Assembly: GCF_900141635.1 (NCBI RefSeq)
Contig: NZ_FSRH01000009.1
Coordinates: 1 to 64,000, forward strand
Length of the DNA stretch: 64,000 nucleotides
Source: Peptoclostridium litorale DSM 5388
GTDB lineage: Bacteria; Bacillota; Clostridia; Peptostreptococcales; Peptostreptococcaceae
Reading direction: 5' to 3'
Shown here piece after piece: positions 19,085 to 27,768 of the stretch; the first letter of the stretch is position 1, and each line of letters opens with the position of its first letter. Under the pieces are notes generated by a model, which saw only the letters and a program-made list of their open reading frames with translations, searched no databases and was not told where the DNA came from. Both the position numbers and the translations under genes were made by a program.

Positions 19085-19489
19085 TTGAAGCATTCTCTGC
19101 TGCTCGTATACATGGCAAGGTTCCTGCACCCGTTCATGCTAATGTTCGGAGTGTACGTGATAATGTTCGGGGACAGCTCTCCCGGCGGTGGATTTCAAGG
19201 AGGCGCAATACTTGCAAGCGCATATATAGCCTCCTACATAGCCAGCGGCAGGCAGACTTTCGACGTTCACAACCTCATAAAGCTTGAAAAACTTCTATAT
19301 CTGGGAATAATACTTCTTTCTCTTGTGTCCGTTTTTACAAGGGGCGAGGCTTTCACCAACTTTTTCCCAAAAGGCGTTCCTCTTGATACAAAGCGGCTGT
19401 TTTTGCTGTTTATGAACATATTCATAGGCTTCAAGGTCGCGCTTGGCATAACCTCAATATTCTCAATATTCGTGGAAGAGGATGGGTAG
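19085..19489 (+). CDS. mrpB: Mrp/Mbh-type antiporter subunit B
   Basis: 134 residues with four helices. FLHPFMLMFGVYVIMFGDSSPGGGFQGGAILAS is the MnhB/MrpB (MbhF) signature. The start codon is TTG at 19085, placed eight bases after GGAGG and 12 bases after the previous stop. Confidence 0.93.
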   Translation: MKHSLLLVYMARFLHPFMLMFGVYVIMFGDSSPGGGFQGGAILASAYIASYIASGRQTFDVHNLIKLEKLLYLGIILLSLVSVFTRGEAFTNFFPKGVPLDTKRLFLLFMNIFIGFKVALGITSIFSIFVEEDG

Positions 19490-19585
19490 CGGCCGCTGTT
19501 GTATGAACGGCCGTCAGCAGGATATAAAACATTGTATATGAAATATAAAAAAGGCAGACAGTAAATTCGAAGGGGGCTTTCGAAG

Positions 19586-19918
19586 GTGGAAATATACTTT
19601 TCTTCTCTTGTAATAATAATAGGGCTTTACGGCCTTTGCAACTCCAAAAATCTGATAAAGTCCGTGGTGTGCCTGAACATATCCCAGGCGGGCATAATAC
19701 TTCTTTTTCTGGGCATAGTTCATTCAAAAGGCGACTCCATCCCCATTGTAGGGACTATTGGCGCCTCGTTTGTAGATCCTCTCCCCCAGGCTCTTATGAT
19801 AACAGCCATAGTGATAGGGGCATCGGTCACGTCGCTTGCCCTTATGATATCCATAAAGCTTTTCCACGAATACGGAACGCTTGAATGGGCCGATCTTTTC
19901 AGAAAGGGGAAAATATGA
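19586..19918 (+). CDS. mrpC: Mrp/Mbh-type antiporter subunit C (NuoK-like)
   Basis: 110 residues with three helices. The pattern GLYGLCNSKNLIKSVVCLNISQAGIILLF and DPLPQALMITAIVIGASVTSLALMI is that of MrpC/MbhG, homologous to complex I subunit NuoK. The start is GTG at 19586 after a GGGG-type site. The stop overlaps mrpD by four bases (ATGA). The 96-base gap to mrpB holds no gene. Confidence 0.93.
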   Translation: MEIYFSSLVIIIGLYGLCNSKNLIKSVVCLNISQAGIILLFLGIVHSKGDSIPIVGTIGASFVDPLPQALMITAIVIGASVTSLALMISIKLFHEYGTLEWADLFRKGKI

Positions 19919-21534
19919 TGGAATATGAAATTTTGGGACTCGACCTTCTTCCCATATACATAATATTCATACCTATAGTTTCATCGCTTATACTCTACCT
20001 GATACACAGCCGCCATGCCATTTTGGTTTCCGTTTCATGCCAGATGCTGCTTTCCGCCGCCTGCACTTTCTATTTCTACAGGATATTCAACATGGACATG
20101 CATATAGTTTCAATAGGGGGCTGGGCCCGCTTTGCAGGCGTAACGCTTAGAAACGACCACCTTTCAATGAGCTTCGCCGTAATGAGCGTAATAATATGGT
20201 GGTGCGTAATAGTATTTGCTTTCTATGAAAAATACAGCAGCAATTATCTGTTTTTCATACTCTTTTTGGAGGGGACCTTCATGGGGCTTCTCATGAGCAA
20301 CGACCTTTTCAATCTCTTTGTATTCATAGAGATAGTGACCATAATATCCACGATGCTGATAACATTCAAAAAGGACGGGGCCGCACTCAAGGCCGGATTT
20401 TACTATCTGATATTCAACAACGCAGGGATGCTTTTTTATCTTGTGGCGTTCATAATAATATATTCGGTATGCGGGACTCTAAACCTCCAGCTTATAAAGA
20501 CGTCCATAGGGCCTTTCAAGGACAACTTTTCGGTCAGGATGGCATATGTCATGATAACCGCGGCGTTTGGCGTCAAGTCCGCATTCTTCCCGGTTTACAC
20601 ATGGCTTCCGAAAGCTCACAGCGCGGCTCCTTCGGCAATTTCAGCCCTTCTTTCCGGGCTTCTTGTCAAAAGCGGGCTGTACGAGTTCATAAGGCTGAAC
20701 GAGGTTTTCCACTATTCTTCAATGGACATGCCCCTTGCCGTACTCGGCTCATTGACCGCCTTTTTAGGGGTGCTGTTCGCCCTTTGCCAAAATGACATAA
20801 AGCTTATACTTGCGTTTAGCACAGTATCTCAAATAGGCATAATGTTCATGGGCATAGGGCCTTTCAAGGGGTTTTTATACTCTGGAGGGCTTTTGCACCT
20901 TATGAACCACAGCCTTCTCAAGTCGCTGCTGTTTCTGGGCGCCGGAATAATAATATCGGAGTATAAAAACAAGAATGTAATGCAGATACGGGGCGTTTTT
21001 GCACGGCTGCCCATGACTTCAATATTCATGATAATAGGCATGCTTTCAATAACCGGAATGCCTTATCTCAACGGATACGTCGGAAAGAGCATAGTGGCAT
21101 ACTCACTCAAGAAGACGCCCTGGGAGCTTATTGTTCTCCAGCTTGTAAACATCGGAACTGCGGCATCTTTCATAAAGCTCTCCCAGATATTCTTCATAAA
21201 TGTAAAGGGGGTCTCAATGAGGCGCAAAAAAAGGATAACAGAAAACGTACCCCTTTTGATACTCTCCATAGGGTGCATAGTCACGGCGGCCTTTTATATA
21301 GAGATGGCAAACTTACTTGTGGAGGTTCCAGTTCCGGACATAATTATAATATCGCCCCGAAAGATTGGGGAGTATGTTCTTACGATGTTTGCGGGATTTG
21401 CACTCTACAAGCTTGTGCTAAAGCATGATCCTGTGTGGGTAAAGAATATAAGGCATTTTGATGTTTCATTTGCAAATGCGTGCATGTTTCTAGTGGGGTT
21501 CGTGGTGGTTATGAGCGCTGTGATCATACAATAA
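19915..21534 (+). CDS. mrpD: Mrp/Mbh-type antiporter subunit D (NuoL/M/N-like)
   Basis: 539 residues with about fourteen membrane helices: the proton-channel-like subunit (MbhH). Key features: an AFYEKYSSNYLFFILFLEGTFMGLLMSNDLFNLFVFIEIV stretch with the conserved charged residues, VKSAFFPVYTWLPKAHSAAPSAISALLSG, a QNDIKLILAFSTVSQIG segment and HLMNHSLLKSLLFLGAG. The ATG at 19915 overlaps the mrpC stop. It is the only large antiporter-like subunit here; no MrpA is encoded next to it. The operon ends in a strong hairpin. Confidence 0.93.
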   Translation: MMEYEILGLDLLPIYIIFIPIVSSLILYLIHSRHAILVSVSCQMLLSAACTFYFYRIFNMDMHIVSIGGWARFAGVTLRNDHLSMSFAVMSVIIWWCVIVFAFYEKYSSNYLFFILFLEGTFMGLLMSNDLFNLFVFIEIVTIISTMLITFKKDGAALKAGFYYLIFNNAGMLFYLVAFIIIYSVCGTLNLQLIKTSIGPFKDNFSVRMAYVMITAAFGVKSAFFPVYTWLPKAHSAAPSAISALLSGLLVKSGLYEFIRLNEVFHYSSMDMPLAVLGSLTAFLGVLFALCQNDIKLILAFSTVSQIGIMFMGIGPFKGFLYSGGLLHLMNHSLLKSLLFLGAGIIISEYKNKNVMQIRGVFARLPMTSIFMIIGMLSITGMPYLNGYVGKSIVAYSLKKTPWELIVLQLVNIGTAASFIKLSQIFFINVKGVSMRRKKRITENVPLLILSIGCIVTAAFYIEMANLLVEVPVPDIIIISPRKIGEYVLTMFAGFALYKLVLKHDPVWVKNIRHFDVSFANACMFLVGFVVVMSAVIIQ

Positions 21535-21537
21535 AAA

Positions 21538-21566
21538 AGCCCCTATTCCACTTGGGAATAGGGGCT
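21538..21566. terminator. Bidirectional terminator between the antiporter operon and the helicase gene
   Basis: AGCCCCTATTCC pairs perfectly with GGAATAGGGGCT around CACTT, with A-rich and T-rich flanks suitable for both converging genes. Confidence 0.88.
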
Positions 21567-21580
21567 GCACTTTTACTTTG

Positions 21581-23176
21581 TTATCTTGCGTTGGCAGGTT
21601 CCATTGAAACTCTGCTTCCTCTTATCTCTGCTCCGTCCATGCTTCTAATAACCTGTCTGCAGCAGTCTTTTGCAACTTCGACAAATGTGAATTTGTCGTA
21701 TATGTCTATTCTTCCGACTTTCTTTCCTTCTATTCCGGATTCTCCAGCTATCGCGCCTATTATATCCCTCGCTCTTAGCTTTTGTCTTCTTCCGGCGTTA
21801 AGGAAAAGCCTTACCATTCCCGATTCTCTTGCACCTGTATCTTCAAATGCATTGTCAACCGCCTCAACAGGCTCTTCTGCGCCCGTGCTGCAGTTCATCG
21901 CTATGAATGTAGCTATGATCTCTTCTGGTGAAGCGTCTGATTTCGCAAGAAGATCTTTTGCCGCTTTAAGGTAGGCCTTTTTAGGCGTTTCCTCTGCTTT
22001 TTGGATGATTTGTTCAACTACAGAGCCAAGCTTAAGCTTTTGAACATCTTCCGCTGAAGGTGGGTTCACCTTGTTTATAGGAGCTTTTGTATACTTTTCT
22101 ATTCTCTGAAGCCTTCCAGCTTCTCCGCCCCATGCAAAAGTGAACGATTTACCCTTGTTGCCGGCTCTTCCGGTTCTTCCTATCCTGTGGACGTAGTATT
22201 CTATGTCCTGAGGAACCTCGAAGTTGAATACCGCATCGACATTGTCTACGTCAAGTCCTCTTGCCGCAACGTCTGTAGCTACAAGAACCCTTATTATTCC
22301 GTTCCTGAACTTGTTCATTACGCTGTCTCTTCTCTGCTGGCTCATGTCGCCGTGAAGGGCGTCAACAAAATGGCCTTTTGCAGAAAGAGCGTCCGAAAGC
22401 TCGTCAGCGCCTCTTTTAGTGTTGCAAAACACTAGAGAAAGTCTTGGAGAGTGTATTTCAAGAAGCCTCGAAAGCATTTCGGCCCTCTCCTTTTGTCTTA
22501 CTCTCATGTATACCTGCTCTATAGCATCGGCTGTAAGGTTCTTTCCTTCAACCTTTATAACTTGCCTGTCTTTTTTCTGGTATTTTTTGGACATCTGCAT
22601 TATTTCCTTAGGCATTGTAGCCGAGAAAAATACAGTCTGTCTTTCGCTTCCAGTTTCAGCAAGTATTGTCTCTATGTCTTCTCTAAAGCCCATGTCAAGC
22701 ATTTCATCCGCTTCGTCAAGTATAAGCATTTGAAGATTGTCAAGCTTAAGGCTTCCTCTTCTCATGTGGTCCATTACTCTTCCAGGAGTTCCCGCAACTA
22801 TCTGGACTCCCTTTCCAAGCGCCTTGAGCTGAGTGCTTATAGACTGACCGCCATATATGGCTAGTGTGTTTATTCCTTTTTTGTATTTCGCAAATTTCTT
22901 AAGCTCTCCAGTAACCTGTACCGCAAGCTCTCTCGTTGGACAAAGCACTAGAACCTGAACGCTCTTGTCACTTGGATCCGCTGCTTCAACCGCTGGTATT
23001 CCAAATGCCGCTGTTTTTCCTGTTCCCGTCTTTGCCTGTCCTATTATATCATTACCCTGCATAACAAGTGGAATTGCGCTCTCCTGTATTGCTGACGGCT
23101 CTGTAAAGCCTATTTCTGAAACCGCTCTTAACACCTTGTCTGACAGGTTTAGTTTTTTGAATCCATTGTTTTCCAT
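21581..23176 (-). CDS. DEAD-box ATP-dependent RNA helicase with DbpA-type RNA-binding domain
   Basis: 531 residues. Helicase motifs in order: AKTGTGKT (48-55, Walker A), PTRELA, GTPGR, DEAD (154-157), SAT, then LVFCNTKR and HRIGRTGRAG in the second RecA fold. The C-terminus, about residues 455-531 (RLFLNAGRRQ, IDIYDKFTFVEV), is a DbpA/YxiN-like RNA-binding domain typical of DeaD/CsdA helicases in ribosome assembly and cold growth. The ATG at 23176 (MENNGFKKL) has AAAGGA upstream; the longer frame to 23239 is not conserved-looking. The ~60-base leader contains GTTTACGATT twice and a GGCGCC/GGCGC stem. Confidence 0.95.
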   Translation of the reverse strand: MENNGFKKLNLSDKVLRAVSEIGFTEPSAIQESAIPLVMQGNDIIGQAKTGTGKTAAFGIPAVEAADPSDKSVQVLVLCPTRELAVQVTGELKKFAKYKKGINTLAIYGGQSISTQLKALGKGVQIVAGTPGRVMDHMRRGSLKLDNLQMLILDEADEMLDMGFREDIETILAETGSERQTVFFSATMPKEIMQMSKKYQKKDRQVIKVEGKNLTADAIEQVYMRVRQKERAEMLSRLLEIHSPRLSLVFCNTKRGADELSDALSAKGHFVDALHGDMSQQRRDSVMNKFRNGIIRVLVATDVAARGLDVDNVDAVFNFEVPQDIEYYVHRIGRTGRAGNKGKSFTFAWGGEAGRLQRIEKYTKAPINKVNPPSAEDVQKLKLGSVVEQIIQKAEETPKKAYLKAAKDLLAKSDASPEEIIATFIAMNCSTGAEEPVEAVDNAFEDTGARESGMVRLFLNAGRRQKLRARDIIGAIAGESGIEGKKVGRIDIYDKFTFVEVAKDCCRQVIRSMDGAEIRGSRVSMEPANAR

Positions 23177-23410
23177 ATATACTTCCTTTCGATTATAACA
23201 TATCCATGCCGCGCCTACGTTTGGCGCCATGCTTCCCATTGTTTACGATTGTTTACGATTTGCCGGCTTCTCAATTATATATTTAAATTTTAAAACTTGC
23301 AAGTTATTTTACGGTTAATTTGAATATTTTTCCGAACAAATGAGTTTGTGTCCATGTAAAACGTTTGCCAGATATAATTCCCTGTCGGCCTTCGCCAAAA
23401 GGGATAAACG

Positions 23411-23485
23411 AAAGCCCCCATTCCAGAAAACTTTGAAACTAGCTGTGCTCGAACAGCCAGAGTTTCAAAACGGAATGGGGGCTTT
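23411..23485 (-). terminator. Long composite hairpin after the parvulin gene
   Basis: AAAGCCCCCATTCC (23411-23424) pairs perfectly with GGAATGGGGGCTTT (23472-23485). Inside it a second stem, TTTGAAACT-GCTGT paired with ACAGC-AGTTTCAAA, gives a 75-nt rod. It sits between the convergent-side helicase leader and the parvulin stop, and probably acts as a terminator for the latter. Confidence 0.65.
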
Positions 23486-23544
23486 ATTATGTGCCAGAAA
23501 TCCCAAAATGCAAGATTACGGCCGGTATATATCAAAGTCCTATA

Positions 23545-24291
23545 TTAAAGAACCTCTACGCTGTTCTTTTCCTTAAGTTCATCTGTCTTTGCAACGTATG
23601 CTTCCTGCTGCTTCTTCATAAGAAGCATTCTTGCTATTTCAGCTTTTGATTCCTCAAGTGATTTTTGAGAACCTTCAGTTTTGTTTGTAACCTTGACTAT
23701 GTGGAATCCGAATTGCGTAGAGAAAGGCTCGCTTATCTCTCCAACTGGAAGTACGAATGCAACTTCTTCGAATTCTGGAACCATTTTTCCTTTTGTGAAT
23801 TCTCCAAGATCTCCGCCGTTTCCTTTAGATGGGCACTTAGAGTATTTTTCAGCAGCTTCTGCAAAGTCAAGTCCTTCGCCTATTTCTTTTGCTACATCTT
23901 CAGCCTGCTCTTTTGTCTCAACCAGTATGTGGCTTGCCTGAACCGCTTCTTCAGTCTTGAATCTGTCCTTGTTTTCTTCATAGTACTTTGCAACTTCTTC
24001 AGTTTCAACCTTAACCGATTGAAGAAGCTTTCTTATAGCGTACTGCTTAAGAAGGTTGATTTTTGCATTTTCAAGCTCTGCTACGAATTCTTCATCTTCG
24101 CCTATATTGCTCTCAAGTGCGTCAATGTAGAAAAGCTCCTGATGTATAAGCTCGTCAACAAGCTGCTTTCTTCCTTCCTCCGAATGGAACTGCATGGCTC
24201 TTTGAGGTCCCAGGCTTTGAAGCAGGAAGTCCAAATCGCTTTGCTTTATTTCTTTTCCGTTAACTTTTGCAAGTATTTTGTTTTCACTCAT
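23545..24291 (-). CDS. Parvulin-type peptidyl-prolyl cis-trans isomerase (SurA/PrsA-like)
   Basis: 248 residues. An N-terminal helical chaperone region resembles SurA/PrsA (LAKVNGKEIKQSDLDF, ELIHQELFYIDAL). A rotamase domain at about 115-210 has QASHILVETKEQAED, FAEAAEKYSKCPS, GGDLGEFTKGKMVPEFE and FGFHIVKV. There is no signal peptide or lipobox, so unlike PrsA it should be cytoplasmic, as in many clostridia. The start has AAAGGAG ten bases upstream. Confidence 0.92.
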   Translation of the reverse strand: MSENKILAKVNGKEIKQSDLDFLLQSLGPQRAMQFHSEEGRKQLVDELIHQELFYIDALESNIGEDEEFVAELENAKINLLKQYAIRKLLQSVKVETEEVAKYYEENKDRFKTEEAVQASHILVETKEQAEDVAKEIGEGLDFAEAAEKYSKCPSKGNGGDLGEFTKGKMVPEFEEVAFVLPVGEISEPFSTQFGFHIVKVTNKTEGSQKSLEESKAEIARMLLMKKQQEAYVAKTDELKEKNSVEVL

Positions 24292-24389
24292 GTGCAGTAA
24301 TCTCCTTTTAAATCAATTTTTATGCTCACGCGCTAATGTCATATTAACATAAATGGGGCCCGCTGTAAAACCACAGTGGCACTTTCCAC

Positions 24390-26282
24390 CTACGCCCCTC
24401 CAAGGTATTGTATTCCGGAGAACATGAATCTCACCCTCTCGACATCTTCGCGGCTTCCAACAATCATCAGAGTGTCCCCAAATTCGAGAACGTCGTTTCC
24501 GTGAGGTATTATCTTTTCGTCTTCCCTCAGTATTGAAAGTATCAGGCAGTCTCCCGGCAGGCTGAGCTTTGATATGGCCCTTCCTGCAATGTCTAGGTTG
24601 TGAACCTTTATTTCCGCCACATAGAATTCGTCCTGGTGCTGGAATAATATCTCGGTCGCATTCGGCGCTATTATGAGGTTTTCTATTATAAGCGCGCTTG
24701 CAAAGTCAGGCGATATCGCCACTACGCTTTCAAGGTCTATGCAGCTTGGGACTTTGGAATTGTTAGTGGCAAGTATCACTTTTTCTATTCCCACATCCCT
24801 CTTTAAAACGTCGCATATCTTGCACACCTTGGGGTATATATTCTCGTCGGCATAAGAAACCACTACGGTCTTTGCCTGCTCTATCCCGGTGGAACGTAGC
24901 CATTCCATGTCCGAAGGGTCTCCTATGTGAAGGCTTCCTCCTGCATATGCCGAGCTGTCGATTTTGTCTTCTCTAAACGCTATTGCGACAACATCCACTC
25001 CGATTTTTTTGAGCCTCCTTATGATGAGAAGGCTTTTTTCATTTATTCCAATTATGAAAGTCTTCTTCTTTTCAGGCTCCTCGACTTTTCCCATCATATG
25101 GTTGAAGAAAAGCGGTGAAAGCGTACATGTAGCTATTGCAACAAGTATCACGCTTCCATTGACTTCCTTGCTCAGTATTCCAAGTTTAAGGCCTATGGCG
25201 CTTGCAGCTATTATAAGGCTGAGCCTCGACGAGAGCAAGAATCCCGCAGCCGAAGCCATCTTAAGAGGATAGCTTCTCTTTAGCATAAGCGCCGGTATGA
25301 ACTTCACGGCGTATGCGGCAGCCAAAAGCCCCGGCATAAGTATTACGGCCTTAGGGTTTGAAAGCACATCCTTTATGTCGAAATTGGCCCCTACCATTAT
25401 AAAGAATATGGGTATGAAAAAGCCATATCCTATCGCATCAAGCTTTGACGAGAGCTGCGAGCCTTCCCCTTCCGTGATGAACGACACTATGACCCCTGCC
25501 AAAAACGCCCCGAGTATTATCTCCGTTCCCAGAACCTGAGAAAGCGCTATGAATACAAGTATCAGCGCAAACGTCCCCCTGACCTGTATCTGGGAGGTGG
25601 CATGCGAAAGCTCATGCAAAATATCCTCTATCACCTTGTTCTTTGTGACCTTGCTTGCCGCCTTGTGCACCACGAAAAACGCGACGAAAAGAAGCAATGA
25701 AAGAAGAACCTTGTACGTGGCTCCGGAAGTGTAAAACGCTATGAAAAAAGTTATCAGTGTCATTGTTCCAAAATCCGAGACTATTGCCGAAAGCAGTATA
25801 GTCTGTCCAAAATCCGTATTTATGAGATTCTTTTCCTTCAGTATGGGCACCACTATGCCCAGCGATGTAGTGCTGAGTATGAGAGTCATCAGATACGCAT
25901 TTCTCACAAGTCCCATATTTTTGAGCAGTGAAGATATTGCAAACGAGAAGCTCAGTGTCATTACAAATATCATGATCGCCGTTACCACGGGATCCTTGTG
26001 CCATTTCTGGCCTTCCCTTCTTGCAGGCTTTATGAACTTGAAGTCTATTTCAAGCCCTGACAGAAACATCAAAAACACAAGTCCGAAAGTGTATAGGAAT
26101 GTCAGCCACGACGATTCTTCTATAAGACCAAGTCCGCTCTTTCCCACTATCATACCCGCTATTATCTCCCCCACCACTATGGGTATTGGCAAGAACTTAA
26201 ACTTATTTATGACTATGGGCACAAAAAGCGCCAAAAGAACTATCACGAGCAGCGATATATACGATATGTCTCCATGTTCCAC
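24390..26282 (-). CDS. Kef-type (CPA2) cation/proton antiporter with TrkA-N and TrkA-C domains
   Basis: 630 residues. The first ~390 form a CPA2 membrane domain of about twelve helices, with PIPIVVGEIIAGMIVGKSGLG near the start, FLMFLSGLEIDF and EIILGAFLAGVIVS. Then comes an RCK/TrkA-N Rossmann domain, about 400-510 (TFIIGINEKSLLIIRRL, HIGDPSDMEWL), which binds a nucleotide, and a TrkA-C domain to the end (LPGDCLILSILREDE). Likely K+ or Na+ efflux gated by a cytosolic ligand such as NAD(H) or c-di-AMP (family knowledge). GTG start at 26282. Monocistronic. Confidence 0.9.
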   Translation of the reverse strand: MEHGDISYISLLVIVLLALFVPIVINKFKFLPIPIVVGEIIAGMIVGKSGLGLIEESSWLTFLYTFGLVFLMFLSGLEIDFKFIKPARREGQKWHKDPVVTAIMIFVMTLSFSFAISSLLKNMGLVRNAYLMTLILSTTSLGIVVPILKEKNLINTDFGQTILLSAIVSDFGTMTLITFFIAFYTSGATYKVLLSLLLFVAFFVVHKAASKVTKNKVIEDILHELSHATSQIQVRGTFALILVFIALSQVLGTEIILGAFLAGVIVSFITEGEGSQLSSKLDAIGYGFFIPIFFIMVGANFDIKDVLSNPKAVILMPGLLAAAYAVKFIPALMLKRSYPLKMASAAGFLLSSRLSLIIAASAIGLKLGILSKEVNGSVILVAIATCTLSPLFFNHMMGKVEEPEKKKTFIIGINEKSLLIIRRLKKIGVDVVAIAFREDKIDSSAYAGGSLHIGDPSDMEWLRSTGIEQAKTVVVSYADENIYPKVCKICDVLKRDVGIEKVILATNNSKVPSCIDLESVVAISPDFASALIIENLIIAPNATEILFQHQDEFYVAEIKVHNLDIAGRAISKLSLPGDCLILSILREDEKIIPHGNDVLEFGDTLMIVGSREDVERVRFMFSGIQYLGGA

Positions 26283-26465
26283 TATTTAGCAACCCCCTTC
26301 TAAAATTTATATGTGTGTATGCATTTGCATACTTGTGTCTGAATTTTGACTTTTCGTTTTTTATATTTTATCACAATTTGGCGTAATATTACTTATTAAA
26401 ATTCAGCACCGGCCCATCGCTTCAATTGCATATTATAAGCGGCTGGTAATACACTTTTATCCCAA

Positions 26466-26502
26466 ATGTCAAAGCCGCCATTTTAAATGGCGGCTTTGAC
26501 AT
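26466..26502. terminator. Hairpin overlapping the 3' end of the alpha-CTD gene
   Basis: ATGTCAAAGCCGCCATTT (26466-26483) pairs with AAATGGCGGCTTTGACAT (26485-26502). The stop codon of the upstream gene lies in the loop and its last six codons form one arm. There is no strong T tract on the minus strand. Confidence 0.65.
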
Positions 26503-26914
26503 CGCTTTTCATCTCTTCCCATTGACACTGCCTCTTGTCGAAATATATGTGGTTTATGCATACGTTCTCCCCTGACACCGGATTGAACAATTCAAACTTA
26601 TTCTTGTCGTTTTCGCTTTTCTTGAGCGTAATGTGCTCCCCAGAATCACTCCTGAATACCCTGTTTGGATTGCCGCTTAACATTTTCAAAACTTCCCACG
26701 TCTTGTATGTTTTAAGCGAGTGGGATATATCTCCCCCCATGACACTCATTATCTCTTTAAGTGTGCTGTATCCAAGCCCTCTTATGGCAAGAAGATCCTC
26801 CTTGCTTTTTTCCGAAAGCTCCTCGACATATCTTATATTTCCCCTTCTAAGGCAGTTATAGGTTCTTATTGAAAACCTAAGTTCTTCAATAGGTGTCTTA
26901 TTAACGCCTCTCAT
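26483..26914 (-). CDS. Stand-alone RNA polymerase alpha C-terminal-domain-like protein
   Basis: 143 residues. Residues about 8-60 (PIEELRFSIRTYNCLRR, EELSEKSKEDLLAIRGLGYSTLKEI) match the helix-hairpin-helix alpha-CTD of RNA polymerase, including the conserved R-YNCL and the LGxxxLxEI hairpin that contacts DNA and activators. There is no alpha-NTD, so it cannot assemble as a core alpha subunit. Residues about 70-143 form an unfamiliar domain with an ITLKKSENDKNKFELFNPV strand pair and WEEMKSD. It could bind DNA or compete for sigma/activator contacts (inference). Ribosome-binding site GGAGGGG. Single gene; the 3' end forms a hairpin. Confidence 0.82.
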   Translation of the reverse strand: MRGVNKTPIEELRFSIRTYNCLRRGNIRYVEELSEKSKEDLLAIRGLGYSTLKEIMSVMGGDISHSLKTYKTWEVLKMLSGNPNRVFRSDSGEHITLKKSENDKNKFELFNPVSGENVCINHIYFDKRQCQWEEMKSDVKAAI

Positions 26915-27145
26915 GCTACCCCTCCATGCATTTTGAAATTATTTTTGTTTTGTTTTTCACATTCTTTGAAACTTTATTCGACTTGTTCATTTTAATTCCG
27001 TTTTTAGCAATTGTCCAATACCTTTTTTTAATGGCTTTCGTAGTTGTTATTGTATTTTATTATAATTATTTGCATAGTTTATATTTATTCTGCAAACAAT
27101 TCAATATCGGTCAATTTTAGAATTTTCATGCATTATCGCCTCATT
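26915..27145. other. AT-rich intergenic region, no gene seen
   Basis: Very T-rich on the plus strand and able to encode a 64-aa all-hydrophobic frame that has no ribosome-binding site. It probably contains the promoter of the alpha-CTD-like gene, but I cannot pick one with confidence. Confidence 0.5.
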
Positions 27146-27178
27146 AAAATTCCCCGGCTTAGTTGTCCGAGGAATTTT
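27146..27178 (-). terminator. Terminator of the small helical protein gene
   Basis: AAATTCCTCGG pairs with CCGGGGAATTTT on the minus strand, one mismatch. Confidence 0.7.
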
Positions 27179-27217
27179 TCACATTATGACTTTCTACATT
27201 AATCCGCACTTGCCTTT

Positions 27218-27496
27218 CTATTTTTCTTTAAGCTTTTCGTCTATCTCCATTATCTGCACTTCTATTTTCTTTATTTCATCCACCATTGTAAGCAGCTTTG
27301 CCTTGTCAGGTTCCTCACCGTTTGAGTAAGCAGAATAGACGTATTCTCCTATTGAGTCCTTCTTTTCCTTTATTTCCTTCTCGTGCTTTCCTTTTTCCAC
27401 ATTAAGGCTGTGCTTTTCAACAGCTTCCGAAGTTTTTGAGCCTATTGCGCTTGCAGCGTCTTTAGTCTTTTCGCCTAGTTTTTTCATTACACCCAT
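27218..27496 (-). CDS. Small Lys/Glu-rich helical protein of unknown function (92 aa)
   Basis: Starts MGVMKKLGEKTKDAASAIG and continues as an almost fully helical, charged protein (KGKHEKEIKEKKDSIGEYVYSAYSNGEE), ending in a predicted coiled coil (VDEIKKIEVQIMEIDEKL). The pattern recalls small clostridial proteins, sometimes with a zinc ribbon, that resemble YtxH or phage-shock-like helical proteins; here there are no cysteines. No membrane segment. The ATG at 27496 has GGGGGG upstream and is preferred over 27538. Confidence 0.72.
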   Translation of the reverse strand: MGVMKKLGEKTKDAASAIGSKTSEAVEKHSLNVEKGKHEKEIKEKKDSIGEYVYSAYSNGEEPDKAKLLTMVDEIKKIEVQIMEIDEKLKEK

Positions 27497-27666
27497 GATA
27501 ATACCCCCCATTTGTTTTTGATTGGAATGTACATTCAATCGCCAATGCAGACTTAATGCTTATGTTACAACCGCCAATAATCCCCTGCACGTGCGATTTT
27601 TCACTTGTTTGGTTTATACCCAATCTTTTAAAACATTCACAAAAATCCATATGGAAGCGCCTAGTC

Positions 27667-27718
27667 AAAATGTAAAATGCGGCTACGCAGTAGTCACTGC
27701 GGCCGCATTTTACATTTT
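27667..27718 (-). terminator. Long composite hairpin after nhaC
   Basis: AAAATGTAAAATGCGGC (27667-27683) pairs perfectly with GCCGCATTTTACATTTT (27702-27718). A second stem, CGCAGT/ACTGCG, caps it. Likely terminator of the NhaC-family gene. Confidence 0.72.
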
Positions 27719-27768
27719 CATCTGAGATAATGCCAATAATTCAATTTTACGTCCGCAAGGCTTGGGCT

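Noticed and set aside
26926-27120. 64-aa hydrophobic plus-strand ORF
   Set aside because: AT-rich low-complexity intergenic DNA, no Shine-Dalgarno site, no recognisable membrane-protein pattern.
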